Shown here: positions 41,572 through 51,228 of the stretch, piece after piece
Layout of the letters: each line of letters starts with the position of its first letter
Position numbering within the stretch: the first letter of the stretch is position 1
DNA from: CAZYYO01 sp964650965
Lineage (GTDB): Bacteria > Bacillota > Clostridia > Lachnospirales > Lachnospiraceae
Length of the DNA stretch: 51,228 nt
Assembly (NCBI GenBank): GCA_964650965.1
Contig: CAZYYO010000009.1
Span: 1 to 51,228, forward strand
Direction of reading: 5' to 3'
Translations under genes and position numbers: made by a program
Notes under the pieces: model-generated
Database searches by the model: none
What the model saw: only the letters and a program-made list of their open reading frames with translations
What the model was told of the DNA's origin: nothing

Positions 41572-44142
41572 TTATTTTATGCCCGACCAAGGCTCACGCA
41601 ATGTATAGGTTCCGCTGGCATAGGTCTGCTTCTTTCCACTTGGCAAAATCACCTGACAGCTGGTGGATACCGGTACTGTAAAATGAAGCACAAACTCATC
41701 CTCTACCATCTCCCACTTCACTGAAATCATTCCATAAGGACTCTTATGACTGCAGCTTGCCCATTGCAGGCCGCCACCAACCTTAGGACAAATGGTAAAG
41801 TTCTCATAGCCTCCACTTACCGGCTCTAAACCACAGACTCTTCGATACAGGAAATCTCCCACTGCTCCATAGGCATAATGATTCATGGAAGCAGATTTTA
41901 AGCGATCGTCTTCTGTCACAGAATCCCACTGTTCCCAAAGAGTGGTACCACCCTTACGAATCTGGTATAACCAGGAAGGGCTGGTGTCCTGCAGCAACAG
42001 CTCATAAGCTTCCTTCAGCTTTCCGTGGTCTGCTAAGGCAAATAGAATATAAGGAGTTGAGGTAAATCCTGTATTTAAATGAACGCCATTTTCCTTAATT
42101 AAGTGCCATAAATGTTCTGCCATTGCATCTAAGGCTGTCTCATCATTCATATCAAAATATAGGGGCAGCACATAGCCAGTCTGGAATTCCTCCTTAAGCT
42201 TTCCCTGTCCATCGGTAAATTCTTCCATATAAGCCTGGCAAATCATCTTTCTTAACTTCAAATAATTCTGGCTTTCCTTTTCCTTGCCCAGAAGCTTACA
42301 AATCTGGCTCATTTGCAGGCAGCCATAAGACCAGTATGCAGTTCCTGTCCAGGCTCCTTTGCTCAGCCAGTCCTTTACATTTCCATAAGGAGCACACCAG
42401 TCTCCAAAATGGAAGGGCAGCTTCCAAATGTGACGATTCTTTCTTCCTACAGACAGTCTGCCTGCCCAGCGGGCTGCATCCTTCATATAGCGGCTCATGG
42501 AATCATACTGTCGCTTGAGAAGGCTAACGTCTCCATTTGACAGATATTCTGCCATAGGTACATTGATACAGCAGTCTCCCCAGCAGGAGGTAGTCATTAC
42601 CGGTGTGGTCTTGGTATCTCCTCGCATAGGAATTACAAAAGGCAATGCTCCTGATTTCTTCTGCTCATCCATAAGGTCTATCAGCCATTTATCGAAGAAT
42701 CGTGACATATCGAAATTGAAGCTGGCTGTTTTGGCAAATAATGCAATATCTCCTGTCCAGCCCTGCCGCTCATCCCTCTGGGGACAATCGGTAGGAATAT
42801 CCACGAAATTAGACTTGCCGCTCCAGACAATATTGCTTTGCAGCTGATTTAAATCTTGATTGGAGCAGGCAAAGCTTCCGTTTTCTTCTATATCAGAGTA
42901 TAAAGCCAGTGCTGACAGCTCTAAGATATCCTCCTTGGCGATTCCGCTGATTTCAATAAAGCGAAATCCCATATAGGTTAATCTTGAAATATAAGACTGC
43001 TCCCCTTCCTGGCAAATGTAGGTAAGGGTCTGCTTGGCAGAACGCAGGCTGTCTGTATATAAGGTGCCAGGCTCCGGTGTTTCTTCCTTCTCCGCCAGCT
43101 TGCCGGTCTGCAGTACCTCTCCGTGGCGAATGACTACCTTCTGTCCCTGATGTCCCCGAAGACGCATGGTCATCACTCCTGCGAAATTCTGTCCAAAATC
43201 ATAAATCAGCTCTCCGGTGCTGGTGGTATGAAGGAAACTTGCTTTCATCGTCTCATGAGCAATTACGGAAGCTCCATATCTTGCTACAATTTGAGGGGTA
43301 ATTTCCGGAGTAAATAAGCTTGCCTGCTCCCATGTAATATTCTTCAAATCCACAGTGGCATCATATGTCTCTCCGTCATAGAAATCTCCAAAACGATACG
43401 GTCCCTGGGTGGTTACCTGCCATGCTTCATCACTGGCAATCACCTCCTGGATTCCATCCTCATATTGGATATGCAATTCCAGAAGCAATGCCGGACGTTT
43501 GGCACTGAGCTTGGAAATGTTCTTATTGGTATCCTGTATATAAGTGCTTCTTCCTACAGCCCATCCACCGCCTACGACAGCGGTAATTTCATTTTCTCCC
43601 GATTGCAGGGTTACCGGATACGTATTATATTGCAGGTGATGTGCATAGCTGGTAAAGCCTGGGGCGAAGAATTCATTTCCTGCCTTTTGGTTATTTACCG
43701 CCAGCTCATAGATTCCCAATGCTGTGCTTGTGATAAACGCTTTTGTTACCGGTTTTTTCACATGAAATTTTCTTCGAAATAAAAACGGAATGGGAGACTG
43801 GGTATCTTCAAACTGATAGGTGTCTTCTGTAATCCATTTTCCTTCCCAGGGCAGCTGCATTCTTCCGGTTTGAAAATGTGTCTCCTGCTCTGCTCTCTGG
43901 CCATGATTATCCTCAGCCACAATATGTACCCCATAGTCTGTAAAGGGCTCTAATGGCTGTCCCTCATATGGAATATGCAGCTGTTCCTTGCCCTGATAGG
44001 TCCAGCCATTGATGGAAATCTCACTGTGAGCAAGACGTACCTCCTGCTGGTCACTAGACAAGGAGAAGCTTATCTTTGGGTTGGTTTGATCTGTAATACA
44101 TTCTCTGGCGTTTTCAATTTTAATATCATCAATACAAAGCAT
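41572..44142 (-). CDS. alpha-L-rhamnosidase, family GH78
   Basis: An 856-residue GH78 enzyme. N-terminal beta-sandwich domains (about 1-360) precede the (alpha/alpha)6 barrel. The signature PTDCPQRDERQGWTGD (near 465) holds the general-acid Glu and neighbouring Asp residues, and the second region contains GDWCAPYG and ...EQWDSV with another conserved Glu. A C-terminal beta domain ends with a short jelly-roll. No signal peptide, so it acts on imported rhamnosides. It is the strongest pointer to a rhamnose-containing substrate for the cluster. Confidence 0.93.
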   Translation of the reverse strand: MLCIDDIKIENARECITDQTNPKISFSLSSDQQEVRLAHSEISINGWTYQGKEQLHIPYEGQPLEPFTDYGVHIVAEDNHGQRAEQETHFQTGRMQLPWEGKWITEDTYQFEDTQSPIPFLFRRKFHVKKPVTKAFITSTALGIYELAVNNQKAGNEFFAPGFTSYAHHLQYNTYPVTLQSGENEITAVVGGGWAVGRSTYIQDTNKNISKLSAKRPALLLELHIQYEDGIQEVIASDEAWQVTTQGPYRFGDFYDGETYDATVDLKNITWEQASLFTPEITPQIVARYGASVIAHETMKASFLHTTSTGELIYDFGQNFAGVMTMRLRGHQGQKVVIRHGEVLQTGKLAEKEETPEPGTLYTDSLRSAKQTLTYICQEGEQSYISRLTYMGFRFIEISGIAKEDILELSALALYSDIEENGSFACSNQDLNQLQSNIVWSGKSNFVDIPTDCPQRDERQGWTGDIALFAKTASFNFDMSRFFDKWLIDLMDEQKKSGALPFVIPMRGDTKTTPVMTTSCWGDCCINVPMAEYLSNGDVSLLKRQYDSMSRYMKDAARWAGRLSVGRKNRHIWKLPFHFGDWCAPYGNVKDWLSKGAWTGTAYWSYGCLQMSQICKLLGKEKESQNYLKLRKMICQAYMEEFTDGQGKLKEEFQTGYVLPLYFDMNDETALDAMAEHLWHLIKENGVHLNTGFTSTPYILFALADHGKLKEAYELLLQDTSPSWLYQIRKGGTTLWEQWDSVTEDDRLKSASMNHYAYGAVGDFLYRRVCGLEPVSGGYENFTICPKVGGGLQWASCSHKSPYGMISVKWEMVEDEFVLHFTVPVSTSCQVILPSGKKQTYASGTYTLREPWSGIK

Positions 44143-44206
44143 TTTCTATCCCTCATTTTCTTTTTTCCTGCAACTTTTAACTGCCTTTGTCATATCCGAA
44201 GCTCTA

Positions 44207-46537
44207 TTACTGCAAAATCACTTCCACCTCATGAAGCTTACCATCCTGATAATCAGGCAGGTGATTTCCTTCGATTTCAACATGGTCTGCTGTAATAACG
44301 GCAGTTCCTGCTTCTATATGCTTGGGATTTCGAATCACAATATGGTAATCCGCTCCCCGGAAATGACGGGTCACTTCTCCTTCCTCCCAATCAGATGGGA
44401 AGCAGGGCTCAATCAGCAATCCCTCATAATCTCTCTTTACGCCCATGATGCCTTCATAAATACTACGCAGTGCCCAGGCTGATGTACCTGTGGTCCAGGA
44501 CCAATAGGACTTGCCATAATATCCGGGATGGGTAGCATAGCAGTTGGTAAATACATAGGGCTCTGCCCCCGACTGGGAGGATGGATTCTTATCACTATCC
44601 GGCATAATCTTCTTTAATGTTTCAATGGCTTTGTTTGCCCGATGCAGCTTACAATCCATAAAGATTTTAAAGCTGGTTGCATGGCAGTATACCCCACCAT
44701 TTTCAAAAAGTCCCGGAAGCATACCTGACATTCTTCCCACATTCGGGGAATATTCTTCATAAGGAGGTAAATTTAATGGGAATCCAAAATCCCGTTCCAT
44801 AGAATCTACGGCCTGTATCACCTTAGGCAGTCGCTGTGGCTCTACCACATCTGCCAAAATCGCCCAGGTCTGGGCATTTAAGTAGATTTTACTTCCCTTG
44901 CTGTCCTTTGAACCAATATTCTCCACATCACTGAGAGCTCGCATGTACCAGTCGCCGTCCCATGCCTTCTCATTAATTGCAGCTCTTAGGATGTTGAATT
45001 CCTGCTCTAATCGCTGTGCATAAGCTACATTTCCAATGCGTTCCATCAGATGCTTTAATTCCCGTAATGCCAGGCAGAACTGCTGGGACAGCATTACCGT
45101 CTCTGCCTCTGGGTCAGTGGTAATATTTAAGGCATCATTCCAGTCTGCGAAGTAGATTTTCACCAAACCGTTCTTGCCCTTATCTCGAATCAGACAATCC
45201 ACAGCGGCCTGTAAATGTTCCATGACAGTTGCTTTCCCACCATCCTGCCATTCTAATTGCTGCTGTAAAATATCATAATCTCCGGTTTCCTTAATCAGCT
45301 CGCATACAGCCCAAATAATCCAGAAGGGCTGATCGGAGTATCTGGTATCATCATAGGGATACCAGGTTAATACGCCATGTCCATCCTGGAATTGATGACG
45401 AAGGCACTCTAAGATTTCTTCCTTTGCTTTATCCTGGCGATAATTCAGAAGTGCTACTGCAATCTGCAGATTATCTCGAACTCCCTTTTTACCTACAATA
45501 CAGCAATCTACCTGTTTTTTCACCCACTGATTCATAATATGATTCACTTTTTCATCCGGGGTCTTTAGAGACAGGGATGCATATTTGCCCATGTTATAGG
45601 AAATGCAAGCCTGCAAAGCTTCCTCCACATAGCTGTTGTCTGCATAGGCATTACGAATCATCGCTGCTTCCTGAGGGGATTCGCTAACACCAAATACCAC
45701 CTGTATCACCCGCTCCTCCTGTGGCTGTAAGGTAATCTTATGCTGCAGCACACCTCCTAATACAAAGAGGCTGGCCTGGGAATTGGTACAGTCACCACCG
45801 GAAATAACCACATCCGGACGCTGAAACAGTGCATAGCTAGAAGCATCCAGCTTGGTAATACAGCCTGCTGCACCACAAAATGCAGATAATTCCCCATCAT
45901 AAGCATATACTGGTTCCGAGGATGCCAGGTAGGCATTGTAACGCTGATGAGGTGCAAATGGATGATGGGAAGAACAATAGATGCCATTCATCTTTGCATC
46001 AAAATGCGTCTCCATACAGCGATAGTTCTCATAATATCTTGGATAGGAGAAGCCTTCCAATTCGAAGGTCACCGCTTCAAAGATACTAAGATGTCTTTCT
46101 CTCTCACTTTCATTGGTGATGGTCAGTGTCCATACCTCATGATACTCCTTCTCTGGTACAAAGATTCTCCAGGAGCTTTTAATGCCTTCACACTTCGATT
46201 GCAGCTTGGAGTATCCAATACTGTGGGTGCAGGTAAAATCCTCCACCTGTTGATTCAAAGGTGCTGCACCAATATTCCAACAGATGGGTTCTTTTCCATT
46301 TTCCCCACAGGTATCATCATCACGAAGATACACGTATCTGGCATCATTATTATTTACCATACACATGTCTGCCCGCTCATTTAGATAGTAGCTTCTGCCA
46401 TGACCATTTTGGGAAATCTGTGCACAATAGCCTGTTTCACTCCACAGGTAGTTAAACCAATATCTGGGAGGCTTGGTGTCATAGATGGCAACTGAATTTC
46501 CCTGGTCTATAAATTCATACATTTTATTCTTCTTCAT
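44207..46537 (-). CDS. GH94-type glycoside phosphorylase or relative
   Basis: A 776-residue protein resembling cellobiose/chitobiose phosphorylases. The N-terminal beta-sandwich (about 1-275) includes WFNYLWSETGYCAQISQNG, a helical linker follows, and the barrel has DWNDALN with the predicted catalytic Asp, then GYYGKSYWSWTTGTSAW, a conserved GH94 region. Phosphorolysis in the cytoplasm would save ATP by releasing sugar 1-phosphate. The donor and acceptor cannot be deduced. I start at the ATG at 46537 with GGAG six bases upstream. Confidence 0.83.
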   Translation of the reverse strand: MKKNKMYEFIDQGNSVAIYDTKPPRYWFNYLWSETGYCAQISQNGHGRSYYLNERADMCMVNNNDARYVYLRDDDTCGENGKEPICWNIGAAPLNQQVEDFTCTHSIGYSKLQSKCEGIKSSWRIFVPEKEYHEVWTLTITNESERERHLSIFEAVTFELEGFSYPRYYENYRCMETHFDAKMNGIYCSSHHPFAPHQRYNAYLASSEPVYAYDGELSAFCGAAGCITKLDASSYALFQRPDVVISGGDCTNSQASLFVLGGVLQHKITLQPQEERVIQVVFGVSESPQEAAMIRNAYADNSYVEEALQACISYNMGKYASLSLKTPDEKVNHIMNQWVKKQVDCCIVGKKGVRDNLQIAVALLNYRQDKAKEEILECLRHQFQDGHGVLTWYPYDDTRYSDQPFWIIWAVCELIKETGDYDILQQQLEWQDGGKATVMEHLQAAVDCLIRDKGKNGLVKIYFADWNDALNITTDPEAETVMLSQQFCLALRELKHLMERIGNVAYAQRLEQEFNILRAAINEKAWDGDWYMRALSDVENIGSKDSKGSKIYLNAQTWAILADVVEPQRLPKVIQAVDSMERDFGFPLNLPPYEEYSPNVGRMSGMLPGLFENGGVYCHATSFKIFMDCKLHRANKAIETLKKIMPDSDKNPSSQSGAEPYVFTNCYATHPGYYGKSYWSWTTGTSAWALRSIYEGIMGVKRDYEGLLIEPCFPSDWEEGEVTRHFRGADYHIVIRNPKHIEAGTAVITADHVEIEGNHLPDYQDGKLHEVEVILQ

Positions 46538-46559
46538 TTTACACTCCATCGTTATTACA

Positions 46560-49028
46560 TTATTTCAAAATTAAATGGTACATAATGCTTGGCACCTGAC
46601 CATCTAAGGATAAAACTGCTACACCGTCTTTTGCCTGTGCCTCTATGGTGGTAAGAACAGCTCCTGTGGTATCTAATAGCTCTAATACCGCTTCCTGATT
46701 GGTGTGCACCACAATGGTTCCCTCTAAGGTTTCCGCCATTAGCTTGCCGTTCATAGTTACATTGGTAAGACTGATTCCTGGTGCATACTCTGGTCCATCG
46801 GAAATTACATTGGCATCATTTCCTGTGCGGCCCATGGCTGATAATACAAACTCCTGAGCGGTAGACAACGGTACTGGTGCTTCCTGCTGGGACAGTGGAA
46901 GTAAGGATACAGAAATCCGGTCATTTTTGGCTGTAAAGCCAATGCTTTCTGAAAGGGAAATTACTTCTTCTGCACTTTTCGGCTGTCCACTGAAATATCC
47001 AGCGAAAGGTGTGTGTATCATAAAGCGGGAATGGTCTGGATCAAAGGCAATTTCTCCGGTAGCTGAAATTAGCTTACCATCTACCATGCCAGTGTCCTCT
47101 GGAATAATCTTCCACTCCTTCATTGCCGTATCTAATACTTTGGCGAATTCCCGATAATCTCCATTACCGGACATAGACATAATGTCATCAATCACTAACG
47201 CCTGTTCACCCAGATGTACCGATTGCTGCTGTTCATAGCCTGCCATGACCTTGGTACCCTCTGCTGCCTTTGTTAGACGCTGGGTATCTGGGAAATTACG
47301 GAATGCGTCCCGGTTCATAGACCATGCATAATTCACACCATGCTTGGCATCTGACAGATCTGCTGTATTAAAATAACCTGCATTAATAGCCAGGTCTGCA
47401 TCCCCCAGGTATTTATGTCCATTTTCAATAAAGGATGCTCGAAGCCCTGTAATGTATGGCAAAATCGTATTGGCCATAGCATACCAGTTAGGTAAGGTCT
47501 CAATATCCTCCATAGTAAAGACCTGCTCTACCTTCTGGCTGGCAGGTGCCACTAAGCCCTTAAGAAACAGGCTTGCCATAAATCCCCACTGGTTCATTAC
47601 CGCTGGGTCATTGTAGCAGTCAAACACATCATGAATCTCATCATCCGGCTGATTATCCAGCTCTGAAGTATGATGATTATAGAGAATCAGTCCATCCCAG
47701 TCATTTAAGCAGGCATAGGCTATCATTTGTACAAATGAGGTGGAACGGAAGGGATGTAATCCGTAATCATTCCACTCGGTAATCATAAATGGTTTATCCT
47801 TCACACAGGAAATAGAGCCCAAGGAAGGTAAGGTAGTTGCCATCTGTCCTACATACTGCTGCACTGTTAACGGATTTACCGAAACACTTTCAGAAGGACG
47901 TCCCACCATAAAGGTTCTTCCATATACCGGCAAAATTGGATGGTTAAAATAGGTATTATTTTCCATAAAATCTCCATCCATATGTCCATATACATCCGCT
48001 GTTCCTGCAATAAGATTACTGCAGGCAATTGGTACCTTTACTCCCAGGGAAACCAGATAATTCTTGAATTCCCGATAAAATCTTCGATTGGAAAAAGCTC
48101 CAAATTCCATATAATCCGCATATCTTGCAGGACTAACAGGTCCATCCCAGGCATCCCAGGAATTATTTACCGGTTGATAGAATGCTCCCCGCACCATCTC
48201 TACCGTATTCTTGGCAGGATCCTCCTCTTCTCTTAGGGCACATACGCCATCACTGGTCCAAGCCCGGGCCAGCTTCTCCCTGGAATCGTATTTCATTAAT
48301 AGGAAATGATTAAATCTTCGCTGCACCTCATCCTTATATGGCATCAGCTGAGGATTACTGTCAATCTCATCAATGCCCTTAATGGCAGAATCTTCATTAT
48401 TCATCTGCAGCACTGCAACTGCCGGGTCATCCTTATAAGCCAATCCGGTATAAGGATTTACATGACACAGGAATTTCTGAGCATAATCCCGTTGCAAATC
48501 AATTAATCGCTGATTAAACATAGGGAAGCATTTGATACAAGGAACCATATCCCCTGGATATTCCAAATCATCCCCTGCCAGAAATTGTCTGGCAATAAGC
48601 AGGTCAAAATGAAGATAGATTCCCTTCTCCTTTAATTTCGCAGCCAGATAATCGAAGCGATCCAATCCTTCGGGATTGAAATTGATGGTACTTCCTCCAT
48701 CATAATCTAACAGGGGTGCTTCCTTACAGCTGGTCCAAGAGCATTCTACCTCTCCGATTGGGTTATCTGCAGCATGCATACGAATCATATTCACTCCCAT
48801 GCTGGCGAAGTGGTCTGCCAGCTGATCTGCCAATTCATGGCTTGGCGTATTACTTCTTGCTGCTATATTAAATCCCAGAAATCTTGCTCTGGTGTTATCT
48901 TCAAAATAAAAATGACCGTCTTTTACCTTTACAAATCCATGCTTTCCTGCCGGTGCATCTAATAAATGGGAAAAATCAAGGGTTCCTGTATTTTTTTGTG
49001 TCTTTGATAGTCTGATATGTTGTTCCAT
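46560..49028 (-). CDS. cellulase-superfamily (clan GH-A) glycoside hydrolase of unclear family
   Basis: An 822-residue protein. A beta strand lead-in is followed by a TIM barrel (about 55-480) with the acid/base candidate in LQMNNED (about 215) and the nucleophile candidate in MITEWNDYG (about 405). Then come beta-rich domains (about 560-822). The large size and QMNNED motif place it near GH5/GH39-like enzymes, but I cannot fix the family. No signal peptide. It is the first enzyme after the solute-binding protein, separated from it by a terminator hairpin. Confidence 0.78.
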   Translation of the reverse strand: MEQHIRLSKTQKNTGTLDFSHLLDAPAGKHGFVKVKDGHFYFEDNTRARFLGFNIAARSNTPSHELADQLADHFASMGVNMIRMHAADNPIGEVECSWTSCKEAPLLDYDGGSTINFNPEGLDRFDYLAAKLKEKGIYLHFDLLIARQFLAGDDLEYPGDMVPCIKCFPMFNQRLIDLQRDYAQKFLCHVNPYTGLAYKDDPAVAVLQMNNEDSAIKGIDEIDSNPQLMPYKDEVQRRFNHFLLMKYDSREKLARAWTSDGVCALREEEDPAKNTVEMVRGAFYQPVNNSWDAWDGPVSPARYADYMEFGAFSNRRFYREFKNYLVSLGVKVPIACSNLIAGTADVYGHMDGDFMENNTYFNHPILPVYGRTFMVGRPSESVSVNPLTVQQYVGQMATTLPSLGSISCVKDKPFMITEWNDYGLHPFRSTSFVQMIAYACLNDWDGLILYNHHTSELDNQPDDEIHDVFDCYNDPAVMNQWGFMASLFLKGLVAPASQKVEQVFTMEDIETLPNWYAMANTILPYITGLRASFIENGHKYLGDADLAINAGYFNTADLSDAKHGVNYAWSMNRDAFRNFPDTQRLTKAAEGTKVMAGYEQQQSVHLGEQALVIDDIMSMSGNGDYREFAKVLDTAMKEWKIIPEDTGMVDGKLISATGEIAFDPDHSRFMIHTPFAGYFSGQPKSAEEVISLSESIGFTAKNDRISVSLLPLSQQEAPVPLSTAQEFVLSAMGRTGNDANVISDGPEYAPGISLTNVTMNGKLMAETLEGTIVVHTNQEAVLELLDTTGAVLTTIEAQAKDGVAVLSLDGQVPSIMYHLILK

Positions 49029-49057
49029 AGTGTCCTCCCAAACGATTTTGTGGTATA

Positions 49058-49091
49058 AAAAGAGCCGCCATATCCCTACGACGGCTCTTTG
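49058..49091 (-). terminator. hairpin terminator between the solute-binding gene and the glycosidase genes
   Basis: The stem AAAGAGCCG(TCG) / CGGCTCTTT on the minus strand is followed by TTTTTATA. It lies 19 bases past the solute-binding stop. Partial read-through would keep the binding protein more abundant than the enzymes. Confidence 0.85.
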
Positions 49092-49109
49092 AAGTTCTAA
49101 TACATCTAT

Positions 49110-51014
49110 TTATTTCATTTTATCAATCTGTTTCTGAAGAAGTGGACAAACACTAGATGGATCGGTTGCCTCTACTGCCTTCTTATAGTCATCCCAGCTC
49201 ATCTTACCAGCAATTACCTGTGGCAGATTCTGGCTCATAGCATCTGTTACTGCTGTCTGTGTGGAAGACCAGGTAGCAGAATCTTCTGCGGAAAGAAGTC
49301 CTGTATAGATAGAAGCACTTCCCTTATCCTCGTACTTAGCCCACAGCTCATAAGCATTCTTTAACACTTTTGGCTGATCATTTACCAGCTTATAGGTATC
49401 TGTGTTGCCATTGTAAGTAATTCCCAGACACATTCTGCTAGCTGTCATAGCGCCACCTGCTGCATCATCACTTGGAATTAAAGCTACATATTCTGTCATG
49501 CCCTGATCATCTTTATCTACTTCATAGCTACCCTTGTATCCATATTCTGCATACAAATCTGGATCAAAGTCTACAGATTCTACCTGCTCTGGAGTTAATC
49601 CCATATTCATAACTCTTGAACCTTCATCGGTATAAGTCCAATCGAAGAAGGTAAATAGGGTTTCCAGATCTTTATCCTCGCATTTGCTTGTCACACCAAA
49701 GCTTGCTGCTTTTCTGCTGTCCTGATACAAGCAGTCTGGATCCTGGAATTTCTGAGCATCGGTTCCATATTCATCATTGATTGGAAGTGGTGCTGCCATA
49801 GCATATGCATTCTTCTGATCGGTTGCATCTTCACAGGTTGCCTGTAAGGTATCGCCAATGGTGGAGCCATAGTATGCAGACCAGATACCAACCTTACCCT
49901 GGCTAACACCAGTGGTGTTAATCATGTAGAATAAGTCTGTTCTAGTCTGGAACTGCTGATCCAACCAACCCTTCTTGTACCAGTTAGTCATGCAATCAGT
50001 ATAGGTCTTAAAGTTATCAGAGGTTCCATCATATTCTACCTGACCATCATTTACATAATAGAATCCGTTACCACCACCGAAGGAAGAAACCAGATCTCCT
50101 AAGGTACTGTTACCCATATATGAGATGGAGATGTCATAAGCTTCATCTCCCCAGCCTCTTTCATCAAAAGCCTTCTCAAAAGCTTCAAACATCCATTCCC
50201 AGTCACTAATGGTTAATGGGTCTGCTGTTCCACTTGGGAAGATAACATTATCCGTATAATCGTTGTCTGGATCATTGCCATAATCTGCGGTGAAGCTTGT
50301 TACCTCATTCTTCTTCCATCCATCCAGGTTATTGGCTTTCTTAGCCTCGGATAATGGGGTTACTGCTGGATGTCCATTGGTTTTAACTGCATCGCTGTCC
50401 CAATCCCATACATATTCTGATGGAGTGGCATACTGAACAATCCAGTCTCTACGATACATGTAGCCCTGCCATGCATTTCTTACAGAATCGCCTAACTGGC
50501 AAATCTGGTAATAGTGAGTCTTACCGGCATCATCTGTAGAGGTGCATAACAGCTTTAACTCCGGATTGGCATCCAGATAAGCTACATAATTAGGCATATA
50601 CTTCTCTACATATTCTGTAATATCCATAAGGACACCTTCTTCTACCAATGCTTCTGCATTTTCAGAAGATGCTGTTAAATCGATAAGCTCTGGGTAATCT
50701 CCGGTGGATAACATAGTATTGAAGTTGTCCGTTTCACTGCCCTTTACCGGAACAATGAAATCGAAATCAAGACTGTTGCCATCTCCGATTCCGCCCTTCT
50801 CGGTATCCCAGGTCTGTGCTTCCACGTACTGTACCGATGCTGCGTCGCTATAATCCGTATAGTAGGTTCCTGCGCCATCATCCTGATAAATCCACATGGT
50901 GAAGTGATTGTCATCACCTGCACTCTTCTTGCTTCCACATCCAGTGAAAGATGTCGCTGCCATTGCACCAACCAGGCCAAGAGCAACTGCTTTTCTCATA
51001 AATTTCCCTTTCAT
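49110..51014 (-). CDS. extracellular solute-binding lipoprotein of an ABC sugar transporter
   Basis: A 634-residue family 1-type binding protein anchored to the cell surface as a lipoprotein. The signal peptide ends in the lipobox SFTGC, with the cysteine near residue 27, preceded by MRKAVALGLVGAMAATS. Aromatic-rich segments (ISDWEWMFEAFEKAF, NWYKKGWLDQQF) are typical of oligosaccharide binders. It is larger than most and of the LplA-like type used for complex plant glycans. No permease or ATPase gene is in the window. GGAGG lies five bases before the ATG. Confidence 0.92.
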   Translation of the reverse strand: MKGKFMRKAVALGLVGAMAATSFTGCGSKKSAGDDNHFTMWIYQDDGAGTYYTDYSDAASVQYVEAQTWDTEKGGIGDGNSLDFDFIVPVKGSETDNFNTMLSTGDYPELIDLTASSENAEALVEEGVLMDITEYVEKYMPNYVAYLDANPELKLLCTSTDDAGKTHYYQICQLGDSVRNAWQGYMYRRDWIVQYATPSEYVWDWDSDAVKTNGHPAVTPLSEAKKANNLDGWKKNEVTSFTADYGNDPDNDYTDNVIFPSGTADPLTISDWEWMFEAFEKAFDERGWGDEAYDISISYMGNSTLGDLVSSFGGGNGFYYVNDGQVEYDGTSDNFKTYTDCMTNWYKKGWLDQQFQTRTDLFYMINTTGVSQGKVGIWSAYYGSTIGDTLQATCEDATDQKNAYAMAAPLPINDEYGTDAQKFQDPDCLYQDSRKAASFGVTSKCEDKDLETLFTFFDWTYTDEGSRVMNMGLTPEQVESVDFDPDLYAEYGYKGSYEVDKDDQGMTEYVALIPSDDAAGGAMTASRMCLGITYNGNTDTYKLVNDQPKVLKNAYELWAKYEDKGSASIYTGLLSAEDSATWSSTQTAVTDAMSQNLPQVIAGKMSWDDYKKAVEATDPSSVCPLLQKQIDKMK

Positions 51015-51131
51015 ACATACCTCCTGTACTCTTCATTTACAAGGGACATATTTCCCTTACGCTAATTGCATAATATCATAGGATTTTTTATAAATATTGT
51101 GTATTTAAGTTGTACATTGTAATTTTCGGTA

Positions 51132-51160
51132 TTGACTTTTATAAATGTGATTACTATACT
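51132..51160 (+). promoter_or_regulatory. promoter of the divergent gene starting at 51209
   Basis: TTGACT, 17-base spacer, TATACT, ending 48 bases before the ATG. It lies in the 194-bp divergent region shared with the solute-binding gene, for which I find no comparably good promoter. Confidence 0.7.
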
Positions 51161-51208
51161 TTGAAATTGTAAATGTATGGATGACCAAACGAAACCTGGA
51201 GGAAGATT

Positions 51209-51228
51209 ATGGATTATATTGCCTTTTG
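51209..51228 (+). CDS. 5' end of a divergent gene, only six codons visible
   Basis: ATG at 51209 with GGAGGA five bases upstream; the visible residues are MDYIAF. An ATG at 51177 in another frame (MDDQTKPGGRLWIILPF) has no ribosome binding site but cannot be dismissed. A gene divergent from a solute-binding operon is commonly an AraC-type or two-component regulator, which is only context. Confidence 0.45.

Overview
The window looks like a metagenome-assembled contig from a motile gut Lachnospiraceae (Clostridia, Bacillota). This rests on the low-to-moderate G+C, strong AGGAGG-type ribosome binding sites, and typical clostridial genes: pyruvate:ferredoxin oxidoreductase, class III fructose bisphosphatase, a YlmC/YmxH-type sporulation protein and a PFL (UPF0210)-ACT pair. 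The family assignment is inference from gene content; no rRNA is present. Two runs of exactly 100 N (4032-4131 and 36151-36250) are flanked on both sides by the same sequence (55 bp and 51 bp), so both look like unmerged contig overlaps and not missing DNA.

Layout. 1-10.8 kb: truncated nifJ, an ABC-F ATPase, a Y-family polymerase, the PFL/ACT pair, a YycJ-like metallo-hydrolase, a large FtsA-like actin homologue and coaE. 10.9-21.3 kb: polA coupled to an aminopeptidase P, a 33-residue ORF behind a long hairpin, a c-di-GMP pair (EAL-CBS-GGDEF and a tandem HD-GYP protein), and a MacB-like ABC exporter. 21.3-24.9 kb: a structure-rich accessory stretch with a 252-bp palindrome ending in perfect 42-bp inverted arms, an XRE regulator with a small partner gene and a 26-bp palindromic operator, mecA, a DUF6512-like membrane protein, tRNA-Leu, and a decayed repeat array. 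24.9-35.5 kb: housekeeping genes (lysA-like, azlCD, fbp, efp, rpiB, yqeG, nrdR, ylmC, ychF), tRNA-Thr, and two genes with sigma-28-like (flagellar) promoters.

35.7-36.4 kb: a tandem array of 134-bp units. Each unit has nested complementary segments predicting one long hairpin. A diverged inverted array with the same 134-bp spacing lies at about 24.26-24.72 kb, so this is a repeat family and not a local accident. It abuts the ruined 5' end of a GH3 glycosidase gene.

36.6-51 kb: a minus-strand glycoside-utilisation cluster: lipoprotein solute-binding protein, a cellulase-superfamily hydrolase, a GH94-type phosphorylase, a GH78 alpha-L-rhamnosidase, a GH35/DUF5597-type beta-galactosidase, a Sde182-like protein, a CE4 deacetylase, an SGNH esterase and the GH3 remnant. 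None of the enzymes has a visible signal peptide, so the model is import of a rhamnose-containing, perhaps acetylated, oligosaccharide followed by cytoplasmic dismantling. No permease is in the window. A divergent gene starts at 51209 behind a good promoter and may encode the regulator.
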